NCBI GenBank assembly: GCA_028709215.1
Contig: JAQVXI010000003.1
Location: 16,949 to 80,948 of the forward strand
Reading direction: 5' to 3'
DNA length: 64,000 nucleotides
Origin: Bacteroidales bacterium
GTDB taxonomy: Bacteria > Bacteroidota > Bacteroidia > Bacteroidales > UBA1402
The position numbers were made by a program, and so were the translations under genes. The stretch's first letter is position 1. The number at the start of each line of letters is the position of its first letter. The notes beneath the pieces were generated by a model. That model did not search any database, was not told the DNA's origin, and was given only the letters and a program-made list of their open reading frames with translations. Shown in pieces: positions 54,632 through 62,071 of the stretch.

Positions 54632-55639
54632 TTGCAAACGTCGGAAGCCATATTTGACTACATGAATCGTTGGGGAGCCCTTCGAAGACCCTTTTTCTTT
54701 ATGCTTGATTTTGAAGCAAAAAGAGGAGAAATCCTGCCTATATCGGAACTTGCTGCCCATTCCATTTTTGCCGATTTCAGTGGATCGGACGCGTTTCAAT
54801 CCAATTGGCTGAAAACAAATCAACTGGGGCCCACATACATACCCTCCTCCATCCCGGTTACACTTAAGGCCTTTCCAATGGACATCGAAGCCTACCGAAG
54901 TCAATTCGAAGCCGTTCAAGACGTCCTAAAACAGGGCGACAGCTTTTTACTGAACTTAACGTGTGAAACGCCCATCAACATCAACCGTTCCTTAGAAGAA
55001 ATCTTCATACAAGCTCGAAGCAAATATAAATTGCTCTACAAAAAACAATTTGTGTCCACTTCTCCGGAAACATTTATCCAAATCAAGGAAGGCGTCATTC
55101 ATACCCATCCCATGAAGGGCACCTTACCTGCTGATTATCCCAATGCGGAACAAACCCTACTCGCTGATGTCAAAGAAAAAGCCGAACACAGCACCATCGT
55201 AGATTTGCTGCGAAATGATTTGAGTCGGGTTGCACACGATGTTCAAGTAAAACGATTTCGATACATCGAAACACTTGAGACGCATCAAGGCGGACTACTT
55301 CAAACAAGTTCTCACATCACTGGCACACTACCGGAAAATTACCAAAATGAGCTGGGAGACCTTCTGAAACAACTACTTCCGGCTGGATCCATCAGTGGAG
55401 CACCAAAGAAAAAAACCGTTCAGCACATCAAACAAATAGAAACGCATGCACGCGGCTTCTACACCGGTATTATGGGGATCTTTGACGGCAACAACCTAGA
55501 CACAACAGTCCTGATTCGCATGATCGTACAGACCCAAACGGGTCTTGTCTACAAAAGCGGGGGAGGCATTACCGCCCTGAGTCAATTGGAAGAAGAGTAC
55601 AACGAAATGCAACAAAAAATATATGTACCGATTCATTGA
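54632..55639 (+). CDS. pabB: Aminodeoxychorismate synthase component I
   Basis: I accept the TTG at 54632 as the start: a promoter lies just upstream, and the residues before the first ATG (54662) look like the normal family start (EAIFDYMNRWGALRRPFFFMLDFE). The 335-residue protein is the short, catalytic-domain form of PabB. It has the chorismate-binding motifs VDLLRNDLSRVAHDV and PAGSISGAPKKKTVQHI, including the lysine region used for covalent catalysis in PabB. It makes 4-amino-4-deoxychorismate for folate synthesis with ammonia from a glutaminase subunit. It overlaps pabC by 17 bases. Confidence 0.9.
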   Translation: MQTSEAIFDYMNRWGALRRPFFFMLDFEAKRGEILPISELAAHSIFADFSGSDAFQSNWLKTNQLGPTYIPSSIPVTLKAFPMDIEAYRSQFEAVQDVLKQGDSFLLNLTCETPININRSLEEIFIQARSKYKLLYKKQFVSTSPETFIQIKEGVIHTHPMKGTLPADYPNAEQTLLADVKEKAEHSTIVDLLRNDLSRVAHDVQVKRFRYIETLETHQGGLLQTSSHITGTLPENYQNELGDLLKQLLPAGSISGAPKKKTVQHIKQIETHARGFYTGIMGIFDGNNLDTTVLIRMIVQTQTGLVYKSGGGITALSQLEEEYNEMQQKIYVPIH

Positions 55640-56222
55640 AAGTATACGTATCGAACATCGCCAGTTTCAACACTTGGAGCAACACGAATGGCGGTTTCAA
55701 AGGACTCGAAATCACTTTTTTCCTGGTGCGGCAAAACAATCTCTTTGTGAGGCACTCTCGATTCCAAATCACATCTCGGCGGATGTGTACAAGTGTCGCA
55801 TTGTTTATGATCAGACCATTCAACAGATTGAATTCATACCGTACCAACCCAAACGAATTCAAACATTGCATTTGACAGAGGCAAACCATCTTGACTATGC
55901 ATTCAAGTATGAGGATAGACAAGTCTTCCATGATTTACTGAATCGCAAGGCTGGAGCAGATGACATCCTCATTGTACAATACGGATGGATTACCGACACA
56001 TCCTTCTCAAACATCGCTCTTTTTGACGGAGAACGCTGGATTACACCCAAGCGAACGCTTCTCAACGGCACGTCTCGTCAAAGACTCCTCCGATCCGGTC
56101 AGCTGATTGAACAAGACATACACATCAACGAGCTGCATCGTTTTTCACACATGCAACTCGTGAATGCGATGCTTCTCTGGCAAAACAGACCCGAAGCGAC
56201 ACAACCCTTCATTCTTATTTGA
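55623..56222 (+). CDS. pabC: Aminodeoxychorismate lyase (class IV aminotransferase family)
   Basis: The 199-residue PLP protein has the family lysine in YAFKYEDR and the segment GWITDTSFSNIALFDGERWITP, both typical of fold-type IV enzymes. It is short for the family (about 250-290), as is common in Bacteroidota. Its place behind pabB, with a 17-base overlap, supports aminodeoxychorismate lyase, which yields para-aminobenzoate, rather than a branched-chain aminotransferase. Its 3' end overlaps the convergent ROK kinase gene by eight bases, with no terminator between them. Confidence 0.88.
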   Translation: MYRFIESIRIEHRQFQHLEQHEWRFQRTRNHFFPGAAKQSLCEALSIPNHISADVYKCRIVYDQTIQQIEFIPYQPKRIQTLHLTEANHLDYAFKYEDRQVFHDLLNRKAGADDILIVQYGWITDTSFSNIALFDGERWITPKRTLLNGTSRQRLLRSGQLIEQDIHINELHRFSHMQLVNAMLLWQNRPEATQPFILI

Positions 56223-57315
56223 CTGTATCCAGACTTCTTAGGGCAAACGCATAGGCACCAATGGCGATGGCTCGACTGGTCCCCAACGTCGAAAACATAA
56301 CCGGCAAACGTTTGACCGGATCAAAGCTTACCCATTCCGATGTACCCGGTACCGGAATGTGTTTGACCTCCGGCGTCAAAAAGGCCGCTTTTTGGTCGGG
56401 ATCTTCCAAATCAAAGGCCGTCAACTCCAATCGCGGCTTTGGACTGCCGTCCACAAGGTTGATGGTCCCGTTCAACTCGGACATAAGCGCCGGCATGAAA
56501 TAGCGGCGTGCAGCAGCAATGCCACCGCCCAGTACAACCAAGCCATCCAACAGTGTCGAAACCAATGCAATCCCCTCTCCTGCATTCTCTCCAAATGCTT
56601 CAAACGACAAGCGAGCTGCCTGAGCATCTCCATCCAGCGTTCCTTCTGCAATATCATAGATATCCTTGGGGCTTAAGGGTCGTTGATCTCCTGAGGTTTC
56701 CCGATATACACGCTGGATGGCACGTATGGAAACACCTTCCTCCAAAAGAACGGTCCGATGATTCTTATGACGCAATAGCCACAACTCACCGGCAGCACCG
56801 TTGTCTCCCAAATACAGGTCGTTGTTGCGAGCAATGCCTCCTCCAAAACCGGTTCCCAAGGTAAATCCCAAGGTATTGTGGTATCGCTTTGGATTGCCCG
56901 ATGCTTCCAAAAGCCGGTTCAACTCCGGTAAGGCTCCCGCAATGCTTTCACCATAGGCAAACAAATCGCCGTCGTTGTTGATAAACACCGGTAATTGAAA
57001 ATGTGAAGCCAAAAATGGCCCCAACGCCACACCACCTTTGAAGGCTGACATGTTTGGCAAATCCATGATGATGCCATTTTGGTAATCTGCCGGCCCGGGA
57101 AAAGCAAAGCTAATGGCAACAGCCGGCTCAGTCAATTGCTGTTGAACGTGTTGAAAACCGGATATAAGTGTTTCCAGACACCGCTCGAGCTGATCCGCAT
57201 GCGAGGGCAAACAATAGGGTTGCACCTGCTCCTCGTAACCGCTCATGGCTGAAAATACGAAATTGGTTCCTCCGGCATCGAGCGTCATGACGATGCGTTT
57301 ATCGTGTTGATACAT
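56215..57315 (-). CDS. ROK-family sugar kinase
   Basis: The 366-residue protein begins with the ATP-binding DAGGTNFVFSAM and has a second glycine-rich motif, LGFTLGTGFGGGIA, and the ROK-like VVLGGGIAAA. ROK proteins phosphorylate glucose, fructose, mannose or related sugars. The usual zinc motif CxCGxxGC after the catalytic region is absent: at that place the sequence reads ELWLLRHKNHRTVLLEEGVSIRAI with no cysteine. There is no N-terminal DNA-binding domain, so it is a kinase type and not a repressor. It lies five bases after the sugar transporter gene and probably phosphorylates the imported sugar. Confidence 0.88.
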   Translation of the reverse strand: MYQHDKRIVMTLDAGGTNFVFSAMSGYEEQVQPYCLPSHADQLERCLETLISGFQHVQQQLTEPAVAISFAFPGPADYQNGIIMDLPNMSAFKGGVALGPFLASHFQLPVFINNDGDLFAYGESIAGALPELNRLLEASGNPKRYHNTLGFTLGTGFGGGIARNNDLYLGDNGAAGELWLLRHKNHRTVLLEEGVSIRAIQRVYRETSGDQRPLSPKDIYDIAEGTLDGDAQAARLSFEAFGENAGEGIALVSTLLDGLVVLGGGIAAARRYFMPALMSELNGTINLVDGSPKPRLELTAFDLEDPDQKAAFLTPEVKHIPVPGTSEWVSFDPVKRLPVMFSTLGTSRAIAIGAYAFALRSLDTVK

Positions 57316-57320
57316 AAGAT

Positions 57321-58484
57321 TTATTTTGAAGTTTGACGAATACCAAAACCCAGAACAATCAAATACAAGACTGCTGCAGAAATCACCATCAGCGATCCGG
57401 ACTGATTGCCCAACACATTGGCCATTGCCCCCATGATCGGAGGAACCACCGCACCACCAAACACACCTGTAATCATCAAGCCCGAAAGCTCGTTTGCTTT
57501 CTCCGGACGAGCTTGAATGGCTTTTGAATAAATGATTGGGAAAATACTTGAAATGGCATATCCCATCAGCCCGACCCCGATCAAAATACCCGTTTGACTT
57601 TGCGTCATAAACAATCCAATCATAACCGGTATTGTCAGCAGCAAATGAACTTTGTAATACTTCATTTCATGCATTTTTCGCAGTAGAATGGCACCCAAAA
57701 AGGCGCCCGCTGTACGACTTAAAAAATAGACACTGGAGCCGATGCCGGCCGAGGCCGTATCCAAGCCCACACGTTCAATCAATAATTTCGGGGTAACTGT
57801 ATTCATACCGACATCGGTTCCCACCACAAAAACAATCCCTAAAAACAACAACAATATTTGTTTGTCCTTCAGCAAGGCAAACGTAGCTTTCATGGAAGTG
57901 CTGTGTGTAACCGGGGCTTCCGCAGGGATCTTCTTTAATAAGAGCCATAAGGAGCTAAGTACGGTAATACCCGCATAGATCGGAAAAATATACATCCAGT
58001 TGCCCATTTGTGTTGCCGCAGCAGCAGCAATCAACGGGCCCGAAAAAGAAGAGACCGCTTTAACTACCTGCCCAACGGTCAACGAGCTTGTTAGGGCTTC
58101 ACCGCGGACGACATTGGTCAACAAAGGATTGAGAGACACTTGCAAAATCGTGTTCCCGATACCCAACAAAACAAACGCAATGACATAGGCCAGCAGGGAT
58201 TGTGCGAAAAACAGAGGCAAAAACATCCCTATGATGGTAATTAGATTGCTGATCTGTACCGTATTTTTTCGTCCGATTCGATTCATTAAACCGGCAGAGG
58301 GTACAGAAAAAAGCAAAAACCAGAAAAACACCATTGAAGGAATAAAACCGGCGGCCCATTCACTCAACTCAAACCGTTCCTGCATGTATGTCGTTGAAAT
58401 ACCCACGACATCACAAAAACCCATCACAAAAAAACCAAAAAGCACCGGCAATGCAGCTGCCGTATTGGACGACTGTTTATTCAT
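57321..58484 (-). CDS. MFS sugar transporter (FucP/FGHS-like)
   Basis: The 387-residue membrane protein has twelve predicted helices. The early motif LFGFFVMGFCDVVGISTTYMQERFELS and the loop GLMNRIGRKNT are typical of MFS symporters of the fucose/glucose/galactose group. It should move a monosaccharide from periplasm to cytoplasm with protons. It sits between a GH43 lipoprotein gene (17 bases upstream) and a ROK kinase gene, so the order hydrolase, transporter, kinase is a complete uptake path. The sugar cannot be read from the sequence. An arabinose- or xylose-derived substrate would fit GH43, but ROK kinases usually act on hexoses. Confidence 0.88.
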   Translation of the reverse strand: MNKQSSNTAAALPVLFGFFVMGFCDVVGISTTYMQERFELSEWAAGFIPSMVFFWFLLFSVPSAGLMNRIGRKNTVQISNLITIIGMFLPLFFAQSLLAYVIAFVLLGIGNTILQVSLNPLLTNVVRGEALTSSLTVGQVVKAVSSFSGPLIAAAAATQMGNWMYIFPIYAGITVLSSLWLLLKKIPAEAPVTHSTSMKATFALLKDKQILLLFLGIVFVVGTDVGMNTVTPKLLIERVGLDTASAGIGSSVYFLSRTAGAFLGAILLRKMHEMKYYKVHLLLTIPVMIGLFMTQSQTGILIGVGLMGYAISSIFPIIYSKAIQARPEKANELSGLMITGVFGGAVVPPIMGAMANVLGNQSGSLMVISAAVLYLIVLGFGIRQTSK

Positions 58485-58500
58485 ACGTTACATTATTATA

Positions 58501-60192
58501 TTAATCGACTACAAACCAATCCACATCCGCCCATCCTTTTTCCTTACCGGAAATCGATTTGGGTGGGGCAATACAATACAAACCCATTTTTGCGCCAACC
58601 CAACGACCTTTAGACACACGACACACCCTACCGATGGGTGAAAACACGACGTTATCTAAACTGTATGAAAACTGGCAAAGACCGCCGGCCATAAACACAA
58701 CCCGGAGATAGACTTCTTTCTCGAATGCCAACGAAGGAATCTCAAAGCGAGCATCCGGTTGCAAGGGTACCGAAGCGTGTATTACTTCCTGCGTTCCCTC
58801 CATGGCTTGTTGACACGATACGTGTTCCAGCCAAAAAAGTCCCGCTTTAAATTTCAATGAAAGGGCTGCGTAATCGTTACCAAACACAACCAGACCGACA
58901 CGATCTTCACCCTCGCGCGAGCGGAGTTTGACGGCAGTGGTAGCCGTAAACGAATCCGTTGGTATCTTTTGCAACAAGAGGTTGGGTACATCCCACAAAT
59001 TCACGTGATTGGGTGACCAATATTCGGCATACAATCGCAGGTAGCCATTCGACGAAGGAAAGGCCCAACCAACCCTTGGATTGGCATTCCAGGACCATTG
59101 TAAACCCAATTCGGGCGAATCAAATCCATCGCTTTCAACCGGCGTTTCGATGGAATAGACAGCACCAACATCAGGCTTCTTGTGTTGTCGAACCGGCCAA
59201 CCGCAGCCATCACCATCCGAATCAATCCCCATCACCGGCCAACCATCGATCCATTCCACCGGATTGAGATGCAACACCCTTCCCAGATATTCCTTATCTT
59301 GAAAGTGCAAGAACCAGGATTGACCGGCAAGCGTTTCTACCCAAGCTCCCTGGTGTGGCCCATTTATGTCTGTTTCACCCTGAGCAAGTACGGTCTTCAC
59401 CGCATAAGGGCCATAGATGTGCTTTGATCGTGCTACAATCTGCCAACCATATTCTACGCCACCTGCCGGAGCAAACACATAATAGAACCCATCACGTTTG
59501 TACAGCTTTGTTCCTTCCAGCGTATGGTTGCCCTCAACATTTCCATCAACAATCAACACCTCCGGTCCGATTGGATACGCAGCGGTTGCATCCATTTCCT
59601 GAATCACCGCAATACTGTTTATACCGCTTCTGCTGCCAGCAAACGCATGAGACATATATACTTTTCCATCGTCATCCCACAAAATACTCGGATCAATCAA
59701 ACCCTTACCAGCCTTGACCAACTCGGGGCTGGTCCATGGACCAGCCGGATCCGTGGCAGTGACACGAAAAATACCAAAATCTGGATCCCCCCAATAAATA
59801 TAATAGACCGAATTGTGATACTTGATGTTGGGAGCCCAAACCCCACAACCGTGTCTGGGAACAGCATAATGATCCTTTGGCAAGAGTTCCTGAACCCCGT
59901 GACCAATCAGTTTCCAATTGACCAAATCCGTTGAATGCAATATGGGCAAACCCGGAACACTAGTAAAACTGGATGCTGTCATGTAATAATCCCCCCCGTT
60001 CTGACACACGTCCGGATCGGAATAATCGGCATCCAAAATTGGATTTATGTAGGTTCCGTCGCCTTGATCTGACACCCAAACACTTGAAACATAGGCGGTA
60101 TCCACCCCGTCATGCAAACGTTGATTTCCATTTATATTCTTTCCGCAGGCACACAGCAAACAGGCAGAAAATACGACTAGCACATACTTCAT
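58501..60192 (-). CDS. GH43-family lipoprotein (xylosidase/arabinofuranosidase)
   Basis: I prefer the ATG ending at 60192 (MKYVLVVFSACLLCACG), which gives a lipoprotein signal; a start nine codons earlier at 60219 is possible. The N-terminal propeller shows the three GH43 residues: Asp in YSDPDV (about 57), Asp in GLIDPSILWDDDG (about 166) and Glu in LEGTKLYKRDGFYYVF (about 225). A C-terminal beta-sandwich (about 345-563) completes the layout of the two-domain GH43 group that removes xylose or arabinose from oligosaccharides. It heads the hydrolase-transporter-kinase set. I found no convincing promoter in the gap to 60379. Confidence 0.93.
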   Translation of the reverse strand: MKYVLVVFSACLLCACGKNINGNQRLHDGVDTAYVSSVWVSDQGDGTYINPILDADYSDPDVCQNGGDYYMTASSFTSVPGLPILHSTDLVNWKLIGHGVQELLPKDHYAVPRHGCGVWAPNIKYHNSVYYIYWGDPDFGIFRVTATDPAGPWTSPELVKAGKGLIDPSILWDDDGKVYMSHAFAGSRSGINSIAVIQEMDATAAYPIGPEVLIVDGNVEGNHTLEGTKLYKRDGFYYVFAPAGGVEYGWQIVARSKHIYGPYAVKTVLAQGETDINGPHQGAWVETLAGQSWFLHFQDKEYLGRVLHLNPVEWIDGWPVMGIDSDGDGCGWPVRQHKKPDVGAVYSIETPVESDGFDSPELGLQWSWNANPRVGWAFPSSNGYLRLYAEYWSPNHVNLWDVPNLLLQKIPTDSFTATTAVKLRSREGEDRVGLVVFGNDYAALSLKFKAGLFWLEHVSCQQAMEGTQEVIHASVPLQPDARFEIPSLAFEKEVYLRVVFMAGGLCQFSYSLDNVVFSPIGRVCRVSKGRWVGAKMGLYCIAPPKSISGKEKGWADVDWFVVD

Positions 60193-60378
60193 ACGCTCAA
60201 TATCTTGGTTTCTATTCATTTTTTAATACGTTTCAATCGTCCAAATCACCCATTAATGCTAAAATTTAAAGGTGTTTTCTCAAAACATGTTAAATCGACT
60301 TCGTTTCAATTAAACAAACTGACCCAAAACCAATCTATCTAGTAAAGGAGTTAATTAAACCACTTAAAACCTTGCATT

Positions 60379-60849
60379 ATGAAAACAATACACTACATCA
60401 CACTGTCTATCTTGATGTTAGCCACATCCACCACCGTTTTAGCCGATCGCAACAGCAACAGTAGAAGCAACAGAAACGAACGGGCAAAAAAGGAGATCCA
60501 ATACAACAACAAAAAGAAAAACAAACCCAGCTTCAGCCTTCACGTCGATATCAAACCCATTGTGATCAACACCCAAAGGCACAGGAACAGCCGAGCCATT
60601 CATCCGGAAGCCATTGCTGAACAGCAAACACGCAACTTGGACCGCATGCTTCGACTGAGTGACCGACAAGCAAAAAAGATTTATCGGATTCATCTGAACT
60701 TTCTGACACATCCCCACCGCAATCGACATCTGGCACTCGAAAAACGTGAACGACAAGTTTTAAATGTACTCAATCGCAGACAACGAAGCATTTATGTATA
60801 CCACATGCATCAAACGGATGGATTCCATACAGAATATGCCTATTATTAA
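60379..60849 (+). CDS. Small basic secreted protein, Spy/LTxxQ-like
   Basis: The 156-residue protein has a signal peptide (about 1-22, ending in TVLAD), then a very basic, Asn- and Arg-rich linker (about 23-70) and a helical C-terminal part (about 80-145). The segment RMLRLSDRQAKKIYRIHLNF and the later VLNVLNRRQRSIY follow the pattern of periplasmic Spy/CpxP-like proteins (LTxxQ repeats: helix, L-[ST]-x-x-Q, later LNxxQ). I do not recognise a closer family. Like the gene at 60931, it lies just upstream of an ECF sigma operon and may be one of its targets. Confidence 0.7.
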   Translation: MKTIHYITLSILMLATSTTVLADRNSNSRSNRNERAKKEIQYNNKKKNKPSFSLHVDIKPIVINTQRHRNSRAIHPEAIAEQQTRNLDRMLRLSDRQAKKIYRIHLNFLTHPHRNRHLALEKRERQVLNVLNRRQRSIYVYHMHQTDGFHTEYAYY

Positions 60850-60930
60850 AAATTTTCAAGGGATGCTTAAACCTTTGCAACCCAAACGATTCTAAGGAAC
60901 AAATATGTTTCACTATTAATTCTTAAAACA

Positions 60931-61335
60931 ATGAGTAAATTAACCTCTCTATTGGTATGGATCGCTCTATTCGTAGGAACGACGGTGTATGCACAAGGTC
61001 CTCAAGGTGGCAACCGGGCGATGCGCTCTGCCAGTGAACGCGCCAAAATGGAATCAGAAAATCTGAAAGAAGCACTTCAGTTGGCCACAGCACAAACGAG
61101 CGAAGTGTTCAAAATCAGTCTCAAGTTTGCTCAACAAGACTCCGTACGCTTTGCATCCATGCGGGGAGAAGGTCAAAATGTGGATCGTGAAAAAATGATG
61201 CAGGAATTCCGCGAACGAGCCGAAGCCAAAAACACAGAAATTAAGGCCGTGCTTACACCCGAACAACAGAAAGCTTACGATAAGTGGGTTGCAGAACGCG
61301 GCAATCGCATGGGCGGTAACCGTCAACGTCAATAA
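60931..61335 (+). CDS. Small secreted Spy/LTxxQ-like protein
   Basis: The 134-residue protein has a signal peptide (about 1-21, ending in VYAQ) and a helical body with the C-terminal LTPEQQKAYDKW motif that defines the LTxxQ/Spy-like group; Bacteroidota members are often listed as DUF4890. Known Spy proteins are periplasmic chaperones induced by envelope stress. It is encoded 81 bases after a similar small gene and followed by a perfect intrinsic terminator. A role in envelope stress together with the downstream sigma/anti-sigma pair is inference. Confidence 0.8.
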   Translation: MSKLTSLLVWIALFVGTTVYAQGPQGGNRAMRSASERAKMESENLKEALQLATAQTSEVFKISLKFAQQDSVRFASMRGEGQNVDREKMMQEFRERAEAKNTEIKAVLTPEQQKAYDKWVAERGNRMGGNRQRQ

Positions 61336-61339
61336 ATAA

Positions 61340-61389
61340 TTGGAAAAGACGCTTTGTTTTTTAGGGTATTGGTTCAATGCGTCTTCCAA
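61340..61389 (+). other. Structured 3' UTR hairpin
   Basis: TTGGAAAAGACGC (61340-61352) pairs with GCGTCTTCCAA (61379-61389) as an 11-bp stem with a two-base bulge and a 26-base loop. It lies between the stop of the small secreted protein and its terminator. It has no U-tract of its own and no known family was recognised. Confidence 0.5.
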
Positions 61390-61391
61390 CT

Positions 61392-61422
61392 AAAAGCCTC
61401 GGCAATTGCCGAGGCTTTTTTT
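61392..61422 (+). terminator. Strong intrinsic terminator
   Basis: A perfect inverted repeat, AAAAGCCTCGGCAA and its complement (61392-61405 and 61406-61419), ends in a run of seven T residues. The symmetrical A/T flanks make it usable from both strands. Confidence 0.95.
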
Positions 61423-61511
61423 AAATGATCCATTTTACGCACTGGGATTCGAGATTATTTTTTGCTTACTTTGTAGCATATTTGCATCGAAATCATCTAT
61501 ACTTTGTACGA

Positions 61512-62069
61512 ATGCCAGAGCTCGTATCACAGGAACTCAAATGGGTTGAAGAATGCCTCAAAGGAGATCGCCTCGCACAGCGAAAGATCTATGAACACTT
61601 TGCAGGAAAGATGATGAGTGTGTGCCTGCGATACAGCAAAGACAGAGAGACCGCCAAAGACTTGTTACACGATGGTTTTCTGAAAGTCTTCACGCATCTG
61701 GATCGTTTTGAAGGCAAAGGCTCGTTTGAAGGCTGGATACGGCGCATTATGATCAATACGGCACTGGAACATATTCGCAAGCAATCCGACGAAGGCTTTA
61801 ACCAGGACATTGAAACGGCTTGGGGTCTGAACAACGGAGAATTGAATGCACTGGAGAAAATGGAAGCGGATGAAATCATTCAACTGATTCAAAAACTGCC
61901 GGACTCCTATCGATCGGTATTCAATTTATTTGTAGTCGAAGGATATTCACATCGGGAAATTGCAGAAGAAATGCACATAACCGAAAGTTCCTCACGTGTC
62001 TATCTAACTCGGGCAAAACAAATGTTGCACGATTTTTTGATTGAATTGAAATTGGATAATAGAGCATAA
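61512..62069 (+). CDS. ECF sigma-70 factor
   Basis: I start at the ATG at 61512 (MPELVSQELKWVEECL); the in-frame ATG at 61425 lies in the preceding terminator and would add a hydrophobic, unrelated extension. The 185-residue protein has region 2 (about 15-85, DRETAKDLLHDGFLKVF and GSFEGWIRRIMINTALEHIRK) and region 4 (about 120-175, KLPDSYRSVFNLFVVEGYSHREIAEEMHITESSSRVYLTRAK). The next gene starts two bases after its stop and encodes a membrane protein with a C-terminal barrel, its probable anti-sigma factor. The arrangement resembles the sigma/dual-membrane anti-sigma pairs described in Bacteroides thetaiotaomicron. Confidence 0.94.
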   Translation: MPELVSQELKWVEECLKGDRLAQRKIYEHFAGKMMSVCLRYSKDRETAKDLLHDGFLKVFTHLDRFEGKGSFEGWIRRIMINTALEHIRKQSDEGFNQDIETAWGLNNGELNALEKMEADEIIQLIQKLPDSYRSVFNLFVVEGYSHREIAEEMHITESSSRVYLTRAKQMLHDFLIELKLDNRA

Positions 62070-62071
62070 CG

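Noticed and set aside
61425-61511. Longer start for the ECF sigma factor
   Set aside because: The ATG at 61425 is inside the terminator of the preceding gene, and the extension is hydrophobic and unlike sigma factors.
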